37,546 nt of DNA from Elusimicrobiales bacterium (GTDB lineage: Bacteria > Elusimicrobiota > Elusimicrobia > Elusimicrobiales > UBA9959): the NCBI GenBank assembly GCA_024681855.1, contig JAILAB010000046.1, positions 1 through 37,546 on the forward strand. The letters run 5' to 3'. Positions 26,099 to 34,445 of the stretch are shown piece after piece. Each line of letters starts with the position of its first letter. Position 1 is the first letter of the stretch. Both the position numbers and the translations under genes were made by a program. The notes under the pieces are model-generated. The model saw nothing but the letters and a program-made list of their open reading frames with translations, was not told the DNA's origin and did no database searches.

Positions 26099-27409
26099 AT
26101 GAAGGATTTTTTTGAAAACATCCGCTGCAAATGTCTTTTATCCCGTTCTGCTGAAAAAGATAAGGAAATACGCATATTTGCCGCAATGGAAGTTTTATGC
26201 ATTGCGGCCAGTTTTTTTACCTTTCTGTGGCTTTTGTTTATTCTGATATGCTCTTTCTTCGGCTGGCATCAGCCTTATGCCGCGCAAGCCTGTATGACAG
26301 TTTTTCTTTCTGCCGCTGTCGGTTATCTTACAAATTACATTGCCATAGAAATGCTTTTTAAGCCCTATAAGCCTGATAAAAAGCATTTTTTCTCTATAAT
26401 CACATTTTCTTATTGGAAGCAGGGGCTTATCCCAAAAAACAAGCATAAGATAGGAATTCAGCTTGGCGAAATAGTGGGGCAGAGGCTTCTGAATCCTGAA
26501 AAGCTAGCAGATGAGCTTTGCAATATGGTGAGCTCTTTTCTTCAAAAAAAGGAAACTGCATCTTGGCTTAGCGATAATGCCAAGCCGCTGTTAAAAAAAT
26601 ATGAAGGCAGCATTACAGCTTTTCTTCTTCCGCGCATAGAGAAAATGCTTTCCGCACTTGCAAAGAAGATAATCACTCCGGATAACCTGCGGATTTTTAT
26701 TTTGAATGATATAATGCCGTATCTTTCTAAAGAAAGCACTAGGGAAAATATATCCATATATATCTCTCAGGGGCTAAAACAGCGTTCTCCATACTTAGTT
26801 GAAATGCTAAAGACGGAACTGCGCAAAAAGTCCGAAGAATATTTAGAAAAAAACCTGCCGCTTCCGGGCATGGGGGGAATTATAGCAAACGGGCTGGTTA
26901 TGTTCATAGACTGGAATTATGTCCATAATCAGATAAGGAATAAGATTGGCGAACGCTCTGTTTTGGAAATGATAGAAAATGAGCTGATGTCTCTTTCCGA
27001 TAAGTTCTCAGTATGGCTTTCAGGCGAAGAGGCTGCCGCCAGCATGGCTTGCTTCATTTCCGGCATGCACGGAAAAATAGATGCCTTTCTTCATGAACAT
27101 TTGGAAGAAATGATAGAAAGCCTTGCTGGAAATCTTTTTGATTCCCCGGCTTTATGGAACTGGGTTGAAAAGGAAATTCTCCCTGCCGCAAAAGAAAAGG
27201 CGGAAGAACTGATAAGGGACAAAGGCAAGGATGAAATACTCAAGAAGCTAAACCTTAACCAGCGTATTTCAGATGAGATTGACAGGCAGGATGTGAAAGG
27301 CTTTCATAATATGATAAATGAAGTAGCTGCGCAGCATTTAGGGGCTATACAGGTTATAGGCTGGATTTTAGGATTTTTCATAGGCCTGTTGCAGCTGGCA
27401 ATAAGATAG
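26099..27409 (+). CDS. DUF445 family membrane protein
   Basis: The 436-residue protein has N-terminal hydrophobic helices (~30-53 and ~60-80) ending in the family signature GYLTNYIAIEMLFKPY. KHKIGIQLGEIVGQRLLNPEKLADEL comes next, then long amphipathic helices through the middle and a C-terminal helix GWILGFFIGLLQLAIR. This matches DUF445 (YheB/YjiN-like) membrane proteins of unknown function. Length is typical for the family. A GGGAA sequence 9-10 nt before the ATG may serve as ribosome binding site. Confidence 0.9.
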   Translation: MKDFFENIRCKCLLSRSAEKDKEIRIFAAMEVLCIAASFFTFLWLLFILICSFFGWHQPYAAQACMTVFLSAAVGYLTNYIAIEMLFKPYKPDKKHFFSIITFSYWKQGLIPKNKHKIGIQLGEIVGQRLLNPEKLADELCNMVSSFLQKKETASWLSDNAKPLLKKYEGSITAFLLPRIEKMLSALAKKIITPDNLRIFILNDIMPYLSKESTRENISIYISQGLKQRSPYLVEMLKTELRKKSEEYLEKNLPLPGMGGIIANGLVMFIDWNYVHNQIRNKIGERSVLEMIENELMSLSDKFSVWLSGEEAAASMACFISGMHGKIDAFLHEHLEEMIESLAGNLFDSPALWNWVEKEILPAAKEKAEELIRDKGKDEILKKLNLNQRISDEIDRQDVKGFHNMINEVAAQHLGAIQVIGWILGFFIGLLQLAIR

Positions 27410-27481
27410 CCTTTGGATAATTCCGTTGCAAATGTCTTTTGTATTTTCTTTTTTTTATTTCTGCTGTTTGCTCTGATAATT

Positions 27482-27508
27482 TTGAAAGTGATAGAATTGA
27501 TATATAAA
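27482..27508 (+). promoter_or_regulatory. Weak candidate promoter of the PPi-phosphofructokinase gene
   Basis: TTGAAA (27482-27487; 4 of 6) and TATAAA (27503-27508; 5 of 6) with a short 15-nt spacer. The gene starts 28 nt after the -10 box, with AGAGG about 8 nt upstream of the ATG. Confidence 0.3.
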
Positions 27509-27536
27509 TTTCATTTTTATTAAAAGAGGTTATAAA

Positions 27537-29201
27537 ATGTCTGATATTTCACCTTTGCAGAAATGCCGCCTTCAATATAAGCCTAAGCTGCCATTGCCGC
27601 TTAGAAATGGCGTTCTTTCCTTAAAGCCCGTATTGGGAGAGAAAACTGAGGCCGTTGCCGACCGCGAGCAGATAAGCCGCATTTTTGAACATACATACGG
27701 CAAGCCGGAAGTTTCTTTTGAGGCTTCGGGCGAGAAGAATGCCTCAAAGGCCATAAATGCCGGCGTGATTCTTTCCGGCGGGCAGGCTCCAGGCGGACAT
27801 AATGTTATTGCCGGCCTGTTTGACGCTATGAAGGCCGCATGCCCGGATAATAAGCTTTACGGTTTCCTTGGCGGCCCGTCCGGACTTACCGATGGCAAAT
27901 ATGTGGAAATGACTGCCGAATTCATAGACAAATACCGCAATACCGGCGGTTTTGATATTATTGGCAGCGGCCGCACCAAGCTGGAAACGGAAGAACAGTT
28001 CCAGAAGGCCTTGGAAGTCTGCAAGAAATTAGGAATTTCAGCCATTGTCATCATCGGCGGAGATGATTCAAATACGAATGCTGCGCTTATGGCGGAGTGG
28101 TTTGTGAAGCATAATGCCGGAATACAGGTCATAGGCTGCCCTAAGACCATTGACGGGGATTTAAAAAATAAGCAAATAGAAATTTCGTTCGGTTTTGACA
28201 CCGCCACCAAAACTTATGCCGAGCTGATAGGCAATATTGAGCGCGATGCCAATTCCGCTAAGAAATACTGGCATTTCATAAAAATCATGGGCCGCAGCGC
28301 ATCCCATGTCGCGCTGGAAGCCGCTTTGCAGACTCAGCCGAACATAACGCTTATTTCGGAAGAGGTTGCCGCCAAGAAGATGTCATTGGCTCAGATTGTG
28401 GACTATATAGCCGGGATAATATGCCGCCGCGCTGAAAACGGCAAGAATTTCGGAATTGTCATTGTTCCGGAAGGCCTTATTGAGTTCTTCCCTGAAATGA
28501 AGGCTATGATTTCAGAGTTAAATGACCTCACGCATGAGCTCGAGGGCAATGCCGCATATAATTCAGCTTCTGAAGCGGAGAAATTTGCCATTGTTGAAAA
28601 GGCATTGCCTGCGGAATGTTCAGCCGTTTTCGCATCACTGCCTGCCGGAATAAAGGCTCAGCTGCTCATGGACCGCGACCCGCACGGCAATGTTCAGGTT
28701 TCCCGAATTGACACGGAAAAACTGCTCATAGCCATGCTGGAGAAAAAGCTTTCATTAATGAAGAAAGAAGGCGCATATAAAGGCAAATTCTCGTCACAGG
28801 CTCATTTCTTTGGCTATGAAGGCCGCTGTGCTTTCCCTTCAAACTTTGATGCGGATTACTGCTATTCACTTGGCTATAATGCTTTCGCCCTCGTTAACTT
28901 CGGCTTTACCGGCTATTTGTCTTCAATACGCAATCTTACTAAGCCTGCAGATGAATGGCTGGCAGGAGGCATTCCTCTTACAATGATGATGAACATTGAG
29001 AAACGCAAGGGGGAGAACAAGCCAGTGATTAAGAAAGCCCTCGTAGAGCTTGACGGACCTGTTTTCGCAAGGCTTGAGAATAACCGCGAGGATTGGGCTA
29101 TGAATGATAGATATCTGTTCCCCGGTGCCGTGCAGTATTTTGGACCTTCCGAAGTGTGCGATCTTACAACCGTTACGCTTCAGCTGGAACATCAGGAATA
29201 A
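27537..29201 (+). CDS. pfp: Diphosphate--fructose-6-phosphate 1-phosphotransferase (PPi-PFK)
   Basis: The enzyme phosphorylates fructose-6-phosphate with pyrophosphate instead of ATP, reversibly, in glycolysis. The 554-residue length fits the long PPi-PFK clade. Motifs: [36 protein letters not shown] (~residue 175), where Asp-Asp replaces the Gly-Asp of ATP enzymes as expected for PPi use. [10 protein letters not shown] (~residue 203) carries the catalytic Asp and the PPi-type Lys. [20 protein letters not shown] binds fructose phosphate. It has its own terminator and appears monocistronic. Confidence 0.95.
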   Translation: MSDISPLQKCRLQYKPKLPLPLRNGVLSLKPVLGEKTEAVADREQISRIFEHTYGKPEVSFEASGEKNASKAINAGVILSGGQAPGGHNVIAGLFDAMKAACPDNKLYGFLGGPSGLTDGKYVEMTAEFIDKYRNTGGFDIIGSGRTKLETEEQFQKALEVCKKLGISAIVIIGGDDSNTNAALMAEWFVKHNAGIQVIGCPKTIDGDLKNKQIEISFGFDTATKTYAELIGNIERDANSAKKYWHFIKIMGRSASHVALEAALQTQPNITLISEEVAAKKMSLAQIVDYIAGIICRRAENGKNFGIVIVPEGLIEFFPEMKAMISELNDLTHELEGNAAYNSASEAEKFAIVEKALPAECSAVFASLPAGIKAQLLMDRDPHGNVQVSRIDTEKLLIAMLEKKLSLMKKEGAYKGKFSSQAHFFGYEGRCAFPSNFDADYCYSLGYNAFALVNFGFTGYLSSIRNLTKPADEWLAGGIPLTMMMNIEKRKGENKPVIKKALVELDGPVFARLENNREDWAMNDRYLFPGAVQYFGPSEVCDLTTVTLQLEHQE

Positions 29202-29230
29202 TTGTTGCTTAATTCCTTCAAAAATAATAA

Positions 29231-29262
29231 AAATCCCCGGATTGAAGCCGGGGATTTTTTAT
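29231..29262 (+). terminator. Rho-independent terminator after PPi-PFK
   Basis: A 10-bp stem AAATCCCCGG/CCGGGGATTT with a 7-nt loop, the last T's of the stem running into a T tract. It lies 29 nt after the stop. Confidence 0.9.
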
Positions 29263-29438
29263 TATAAGCTGCTTTTATTTTAAACTGGCATATCCTGCGC
29301 AGTATTTATTGTCAAGCGGCTATTAGCATATAGTTTTCTTTGCTGTTCTGATTAGAATATCGTTTTATTATAGCATGACATGCGCCAGCAGGAAACTAGC
29401 GTGTTCATGTGATGTCACAAGGAGCTCTCGCAGCAGAA
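29263..29438. other. Non-coding spacer between convergent transcripts
   Basis: The rest of the 237-bp gap after the PPi-PFK terminator. It holds an 11-bp palindrome GCATG-A-CATGC (29373-29383) and a TGTGA-TG-TCACA inverted repeat near 29409. No gene, no clear terminator for the minus-strand STAS gene. Confidence 0.4.
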
Positions 29439-29735
29439 TTACTCTATTGTCAATATGTCAGCAAAGCCGGTCATGTCAAAAACTTCCATGATTGCGTCAT
29501 TAACATTGCATATTTTCATTTTTCCCTGCCTGTTCATTGTCTTCTGTGCGGAAAGAATTATCCTAAGGCCTGCTGAAGACAAATATTCAAGTTCTTTGAG
29601 ATTCAAAATCAGGGATTTTACTCCGGAAAGGGATTTTTTTAATTCTTCGTCCAGCTGGGGGGAAGTGGAGGTGTCCAGCCTTCCTTTAAGGTTTAAGATA
29701 AGTTCCTCGTCCTTTGCTTCTTTTTCTATTATCAT
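29439..29735 (-). CDS. STAS-domain protein (anti-sigma factor antagonist type)
   Basis: The 98-residue single-domain protein matches the SpoIIAA/RsbV family: IIEKEAKDEELILNLKGRLDTSTSPQLDEEL, then LILNLKELEYLSSAGLRIIL, where S54 aligns with the phospho-acceptor serine of SpoIIAA. In partner switching such a protein is phosphorylated by an RsbW-type kinase and dephosphorylated by a PP2C phosphatase. Both activities are predicted in one membrane protein encoded at 34446-36992. GGAG lies 7 nt before the ATG. It is the last gene of the (p)ppGpp synthetase operon, 64 nt after the fusion gene. Confidence 0.92.
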   Translation of the reverse strand: MIIEKEAKDEELILNLKGRLDTSTSPQLDEELKKSLSGVKSLILNLKELEYLSSAGLRIILSAQKTMNRQGKMKICNVNDAIMEVFDMTGFADILTIE

Positions 29736-29799
29736 AATCTGCTCCGATTCCTTAAAAATATTTTCTTTGTTTTGCGATATCCTTTTATTGAGAATAGTA

Positions 29800-31497
29800 T
29801 TATATATTTTGTTTTATAAGGTTCTCCTGTATGAAGTGTTTCATCTGCGGCTCCATTTGATGAAGTTCGCCGAAAAACAGCGTTTTAAGGGCCGCATAAG
29901 GCATCATCATTTTGTTTACTTCCTTCTGTTTCTCTTGCGTGTCAGCTCCGAAATAATAAGAAGAGAAAATGCTCCAGAACTTACGCATCGTGGCGGATGG
30001 GGAATGAAAAAGTTTATTTGACAGTTCATCGTCTGAACAGTTCAGGCAGAAGAATGTCGCTCCAAGGTCTATCAGATGGCTGCCATAGCAGAGATCTGCC
30101 ATGTCTATGAAAAGAGTTTCCCCATTAGCCATAATTAAATTCCCTGGGTGAAGGTCCCCATGAATATAAGTGTCCTCGTCTTTAACGCTCTCTAGGAAAT
30201 TTGTAATTTTTTTCTTTTCGTTTTCAGTGAAATTTTTTGATTTTCTTATTATTTCTCTATATATGTCTTTCACATTAGGAAAAACAGATTTGTCGCATGG
30301 CGTGGAATGCAGTTTTTTACATTCATCCGCAAAAATCTTGGCATAATGCTCAATCTTTTCGGGCTGCTGTGATACTGCCCTGGCTATTGAAACTTTGTCT
30401 TTTATGAGCTCAAATATTATCCCGTTCTTGCCTCTGCAGGTTACCAGCAGCCCTGAAAGCGGCGTGTTTATTCCGCTTTTTACAGCAGCAAGGCCTATGT
30501 TTTTTTCATGCTCAATGTTTTCAACAGGTATGAAATCAGAATATAACTTTAGGAGTGAATCTCCGTCACTGTTATTATAAGTTACAGCGGTAAAACCGTC
30601 TCCTGATTTTTCCCAGCCGTCTTCCAGTTCTATTTCCAAAGGCTTGCTGGTTATGCTTATTAAGCTGCCAAGGCCGGAGGTAGCCAGTTTCTTTGCTGGA
30701 ATCGGCTTCGCATTCACAATTACAAATTTTATTCCATGTTCCTTAGCTTTTATAAGAGCCCTCATTCCTGAAAAAGAAATGTCTCCAGCCATGCTAAAAT
30801 CTAGTATGTGTTTCTCGTTAGGATTGAGAGATAACAGAAAAGGCAGAATATCCTTGCCTGTAAGCGAGCCGCACAGGAAATGCCTGTTGCCTTCGCTCTT
30901 ATGCCGGAACTGTCTGCAAGCCTGAAGAAAAACTCTGTCTGTCAGCTCCTTAAATTCGCTATAAGGGCCATAGCCCTCAAGCTCTGAAAGCGCTTCCACA
31001 AGCATTCTGTAATGCCATTCATGGTCAAAAGGATTTTTTGTATGGAATCTGTCCCACAGTTTGTCGCCGATTTTCTGGTAGTCATGAAAAATAGCCCGTA
31101 TATTGGAAAGCTTATCCCCTAAAGCCACTATTTTAGCTTCACGACTGGCCATGAACAGTTTTTTTATGGCTTTTTCTTTTCTCTCATGCCAAGTGTCCTC
31201 TCCTCTGCCTTCAATCTTTTCTTCGCTTTCTGTTTCAACCAGCGAAGCTATGCGGTTTCCAAACTCTTTTCTTATTTCTTCAATCGTTATTTCAGTGTCT
31301 TCAACTACATCGTGCAATGCTGCCGCGGCAAGAAGCTCCTGATCATTCGTCATCATTGCTGCTATTGATACGGCTTCAAGCGGATGCACTATGTATGGCA
31401 AGCCCTTGCCCTTTCTCTCGGTTCCGGAATGCGCTTTCACTGCAAAAGCAATCGCCTTGTCAAGAATGTCTGTGTTTATTTTTTTCTCTTTAAGCAT
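29800..31497 (-). CDS. Three-domain fusion: SpoT-like HD hydrolase - STAS-like - APH-like kinase
   Basis: The 565-residue protein joins three modules. (1) Residues 1-190 are a SpoT/MESH1-type HD domain with YIVHP (H38), LHDVVEDT (H62, D63, E66, D67) and LGDKLSNIR (D128), so metal ligands and the ED pair of (p)ppGpp hydrolases are intact. (2) Residues ~205-290 resemble a STAS domain: KHILDFSMAGDISFSGMRAL, with S243 at the expected phospho-site. (3) Residues ~290-560 form an aminoglycoside-phosphotransferase-like kinase: a glycine-containing loop, K317, the catalytic HGDLHPGN (446-453) and metal-binding D465 in FIDMAD. The start overlaps the synthetase gene by 8 nt. Predicted role: alarmone hydrolysis and a phosphotransfer function coupled to STAS signalling; kinase substrate unknown. 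From memory, STAS-APH-like paralogous proteins occur in Fibrobacter (TIGR02172). Confidence 0.85.
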   Translation of the reverse strand: MLKEKKINTDILDKAIAFAVKAHSGTERKGKGLPYIVHPLEAVSIAAMMTNDQELLAAAALHDVVEDTEITIEEIRKEFGNRIASLVETESEEKIEGRGEDTWHERKEKAIKKLFMASREAKIVALGDKLSNIRAIFHDYQKIGDKLWDRFHTKNPFDHEWHYRMLVEALSELEGYGPYSEFKELTDRVFLQACRQFRHKSEGNRHFLCGSLTGKDILPFLLSLNPNEKHILDFSMAGDISFSGMRALIKAKEHGIKFVIVNAKPIPAKKLATSGLGSLISITSKPLEIELEDGWEKSGDGFTAVTYNNSDGDSLLKLYSDFIPVENIEHEKNIGLAAVKSGINTPLSGLLVTCRGKNGIIFELIKDKVSIARAVSQQPEKIEHYAKIFADECKKLHSTPCDKSVFPNVKDIYREIIRKSKNFTENEKKKITNFLESVKDEDTYIHGDLHPGNLIMANGETLFIDMADLCYGSHLIDLGATFFCLNCSDDELSNKLFHSPSATMRKFWSIFSSYYFGADTQEKQKEVNKMMMPYAALKTLFFGELHQMEPQMKHFIQENLIKQNI

Positions 31498-32581
31498 TTA
31501 GGTCTTCCTTAATGATAGCGAGTTTCTTGGCCTGCTGATATGTCCTTTTTGCTCTCTGCGCGTTTCTGGGCTGTTTGCCGTAAAGCTGGTCATAGAACCA
31601 TTCCAGCCCTTTTAAGCCATGCCCGTGTTTTAGAAGATGAGCTATGCACAGATTCTGTATGCCAATGTTTGATGATATTATATCCAGGTCTGTGCCGCCA
31701 ATCTGATGTTGCGCAAGCTGATATGCGTATTCAGAGGATTCTTTTATGAAATCTTCAAGGTCGCCTAAGGTTTTTAGCTGCATCCCTATAAGTATTTCCA
31801 GGTATGGGCGTATGCTTACCTGTTCTATCTCAGCATTGTTTATAGAGGCTATTTTTTCATTCAGCTTGCTGAATGGCTCAAGCTCCATATAATTCGCGAA
31901 GCTGTCCCCGTTAAGGGGAATGTCTTTGAAAGAGCCGTTTTTTACCAGAGCGCGTATGCGGCGGCGATATTCGCCGAGATCTGTTCTTATGTTTTTAAAT
32001 TCTTCGTCCGCTATTTCCAGCAGGCCTGCCAGGCGAGCAAGCCCGCGCAGATATTCCGTAGGCACTTCCACGTCTGTTTTGTATCCTGTGTCATGGTATA
32101 TTGAGGCCCAGGCATGCTGAAGAACCGTGCGCATTTGAAGTTCAAAAGGAATTTCATTTATTTCCGGATTTTCAGGATCTTTGTATAAGGATTTGGGTAT
32201 GCGGCAAATATAATGCAGTGACATATAACCGAACCTGTCGCTGCCATACATTTTTCTTTTGTCTACGGATTTTGTCCAGTCTATGTCAAAAATCCGTTCA
32301 GCCAGCGCAGCTATCTTGTCAACCTCATTGCTGTAAAAAGTTATTACGCGCACTCCAAGCAAGTCTGTTATGTCGTTAAGACTGCGGTATTTCAGCCCTT
32401 TCAGCTCTAGTTTCCCTGCCAGGCTTTTTTCTGTTTTTATTCTTGAAGAGCAGCTGCTGACGAATAAGCCATTTTTTGAAATGGTTTCTTTCAGAAGTTT
32501 CATGACCGCATCCCGCATTATTTTATATTTCGGGAGTGAATCCTTAAACTGATTTAACAGCATTTCAGAATGGGCATCCAT
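31490..32581 (-). CDS. RelA/SpoT-domain (p)ppGpp synthetase (small-alarmone-synthetase type)
   Basis: The 363-residue protein carries a complete RelA/SpoT synthetase domain at ~1-205: SRIKTEKSLAGKL (R47, K49, K57), ITDLLGVRVI (D73, metal), RFGYMSLHY (Y119, S121, H123) and FELQMRTVLQHAWA (E147, Q149, R151). There is no HD, TGS or ACT domain, so it is not a long RSH; the ~160-residue C-terminal part is helical and unrecognised. It should transfer pyrophosphate from ATP to GDP/GTP, or, as some toxic relatives do, act on tRNA 3' ends or make ppApp. It is immediately followed, with an 8-nt overlap, by a gene with the opposing HD hydrolase domain, which could detoxify its product. Confidence 0.9.
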   Translation of the reverse strand: MDAHSEMLLNQFKDSLPKYKIMRDAVMKLLKETISKNGLFVSSCSSRIKTEKSLAGKLELKGLKYRSLNDITDLLGVRVITFYSNEVDKIAALAERIFDIDWTKSVDKRKMYGSDRFGYMSLHYICRIPKSLYKDPENPEINEIPFELQMRTVLQHAWASIYHDTGYKTDVEVPTEYLRGLARLAGLLEIADEEFKNIRTDLGEYRRRIRALVKNGSFKDIPLNGDSFANYMELEPFSKLNEKIASINNAEIEQVSIRPYLEILIGMQLKTLGDLEDFIKESSEYAYQLAQHQIGGTDLDIISSNIGIQNLCIAHLLKHGHGLKGLEWFYDQLYGKQPRNAQRAKRTYQQAKKLAIIKEDLNA

Positions 32582-32658
32582 TTTTCTTCACCGTGTGTTT
32601 TTTCCTTTTTTCAGTTTTTTCTTTTATCCTATGCGGTTTGGCAAGAAAAGATATATAT

Positions 32659-32667
32659 ATTTTATCA
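32659..32667 (-). promoter_or_regulatory. Possible extended -10 of the synthetase operon
   Basis: Minus-strand TGATAAAAT (TG-N-TAAAAT) about 80 nt before the ATG at 32581, in an otherwise AT-only stretch. No -35 match. The divergent gap also holds a perfect CGCTTAAGCG palindrome at 32701-32710. Confidence 0.3.
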
Positions 32668-32769
32668 TATATAAACATTAATATAGCGGAATTTCTAACG
32701 CGCTTAAGCGTAAATTATGAAACAGGCTTTCGCTTTAAATGCCATGCTGAAATTTGCTAACTTTAAAAG

Positions 32770-33606
32770 ATGATTTACAGATATTGCAGCATAAGGCCTA
32801 AGAATTGGAATATGACACTTTATTATATTGATGCGCTTGGAATTGTCAATGAGGGGGACTGTGTGATAATTCCTCTTGGAGATTCTGATTCCGAAGTCTT
32901 AGGCATAGTTGAGAAAACAGAGCTTTATGAGGAAGAGAAAGCTCCATATCCTCCGTCCAAAACGAAAAATATAATAGGCCTTGCGCCTGTACAAACGATT
33001 ACCGGAAAAATTTCGGAACAGGACGGACATGATAAAATGCAAAAGCCTGCTGGCTATTATGATGAAGTCAGGCCTTTTGACTGCATTGATGACTTGAAGG
33101 ATTTTCTTAAAGATTTTAGCATAAGCGCAAAGAAATATTCCGATGCCGAAAGCCTAAAACCTTATGACAAAAAAGATAAAGAGAAAAAACATCCTGAATG
33201 GATTATAACTGTGTTTAACTCTAAAAATACGGAAGGGGAAGAAAATAAAGGAAAGAGCCTTGCAATAACATTGTCAGGCAGATTTACTGTTTCATTCGGC
33301 GGCTGGCATGCTTATTTTTCGCCTTATCTGTTTGATTACGGAGAGATGAAAAAACTTCTCAATAAAATATTTTCTAATGAGATGGCTGTCTTGTCGGTAT
33401 ATAGAGGGGAGGATCGCCAGTTCTGCGGCTGCGATATCATAAGCGGCAGCGAGGCCGCAAGCCTCAGCCTGCGCGGGCTTTCAGTTAAGATGCTGGGCCG
33501 CGCGTATTTTGACAGCTATTTTCTTTCCAGGGGCGGCATTGCGGAGCTTGATTTCTGGAATCCGTCATTGAGCAGGCAGGCTGTTATAGCTGCAGAAAAC
33601 AAATAA
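32770..33606 (+). CDS. Hypothetical protein with PriA-N-like beta domain
   Basis: The 278-residue protein begins with IYRYCSIRPKNWNMTLYYIDA, then NEGDCVIIPLGDSDSEVLGIVEK and APYPPSKTKNIIG. This pattern resembles the small N-terminal 3'-DNA-end-binding fold of PriA and similar domains in clostridial hypothetical proteins. Residues ~135-165 are lysine-rich and probably disordered; the C-terminal ~110 residues are a separate, unrecognised domain. No clear Shine-Dalgarno sequence precedes the ATG; another in-frame ATG at 32812 would break the domain. It is 3 nt upstream of the DUF5131 gene, so they form a pair. Confidence 0.75.
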   Translation: MIYRYCSIRPKNWNMTLYYIDALGIVNEGDCVIIPLGDSDSEVLGIVEKTELYEEEKAPYPPSKTKNIIGLAPVQTITGKISEQDGHDKMQKPAGYYDEVRPFDCIDDLKDFLKDFSISAKKYSDAESLKPYDKKDKEKKHPEWIITVFNSKNTEGEENKGKSLAITLSGRFTVSFGGWHAYFSPYLFDYGEMKKLLNKIFSNEMAVLSVYRGEDRQFCGCDIISGSEAASLSLRGLSVKMLGRAYFDSYFLSRGGIAELDFWNPSLSRQAVIAAENK

Positions 33607-33609
33607 GAC

Positions 33610-34377
33610 ATGCCTGGTTTTAGCGAAGAGCTTCTGTTTGAATTGCCGGAAGAAAAGAATGCTCAGTGTTCTGTTGCCTGGAATCCATGGCATGGCTGCC
33701 GCAGATATAGCGAAGGCTGCCGCAACTGCTATGTTTACAGGATAGATTCTTCTCATGGCATAGACGCTTCCTCGGTAAAGAAAACAAAGGCTTTCAGCTT
33801 GCCGCTTGATAAAGGCAAGGGCGGCAGGTACCGCATTCCTTATGGCAGCTTCGTATATGCTTGCTTCAGCTCTGATTTTTTTATTGATTCGGCGGATAAA
33901 TGGAGATCGCAAGCATGGGAAATGATGCGGATAAGGAAAGATCTCCGCTTTTTCATGATTACCAAAAGAATAATACGCGCTGCTTCTCTTCTTCCGGATT
34001 ATTGGGATGAGATAAAAGATAAAGTTGATATAGCCTGCACAATGGAAAATCAGCAGGAGGCTGATAAAAGGCTTTCCGCATATAAGTCTTTTCCAGTATG
34101 CAGGCACACAATAATATGCGAGCCTCTTTTAGGCCCGATAAATTTTTCCAGCCTTAAAGGCATAGACTGTATTTCTGTCGGTGGGGAATCAGGCACGGGG
34201 GCCAGGATTTGCTCTTATTCATGGGTTCTTGGCATAAGGGAGCAGTGCATGGCGGCTGGAGTATCATTCCGCTTTAAGCAGACTGGCGCTAAGTTTGAAA
34301 AAGAAGGGAAACTTTTTTCCATTCCCCGCAGCCTTCAGCATTTACAGGCAGCCAAGGCAGGAATAAACCTTCCCTAA
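33610..34377 (+). CDS. DUF5131 (phage Gp37/Gp68-like) family protein
   Basis: The 255-residue protein has the family opening VAWNPWHGCRRYSEGCRNCYV, a CX6CX2C cysteine cluster (C30, C37, C40) that suggests an iron-sulfur or zinc site. FMITKRI, ISVGGESGTGAR and FRFKQTGAKF also match. Members occur in phages, plasmids and defence-rich regions; the fold is thought to relate to radical-SAM-type proteins such as spore photoproduct lyase, but I know of no proven activity. The only neighbour on this strand is the PriA-N-like gene 3 nt upstream. Presence in an accessory region fits mobile ancestry. Confidence 0.85.
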   Translation: MPGFSEELLFELPEEKNAQCSVAWNPWHGCRRYSEGCRNCYVYRIDSSHGIDASSVKKTKAFSLPLDKGKGGRYRIPYGSFVYACFSSDFFIDSADKWRSQAWEMMRIRKDLRFFMITKRIIRAASLLPDYWDEIKDKVDIACTMENQQEADKRLSAYKSFPVCRHTIICEPLLGPINFSSLKGIDCISVGGESGTGARICSYSWVLGIREQCMAAGVSFRFKQTGAKFEKEGKLFSIPRSLQHLQAAKAGINLP

Positions 34378-34445
34378 ACCAATGGGATTTATATCCTAAA
34401 ATGTTTTTATGCTTTAAAGGCTGTGTCTTTCTGCAATTAAAAGCT

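Noticed and set aside
29367-29375. Extended -10 (TGCTATAAT) on the minus strand
   Set aside because: Nothing lies downstream on that strand except the 3' end of the PPi-PFK gene, and there is no -35.
29405-29422. TGTGA-TG-TCACA inverted repeat as a CRP-type site
   Set aside because: The CRP site needs a 6-nt spacer, and the repeat is at the 3' side of both neighbouring genes.
29455-30021. 188-codon plus-strand open frame
   Set aside because: Antisense to the STAS gene and the 3' end of the fusion gene, both with clear family motifs.
33565-34107. 180-codon minus-strand open frame
   Set aside because: Antisense to the DUF5131 gene whose cysteine motif and codon pattern are clear; no start signal.
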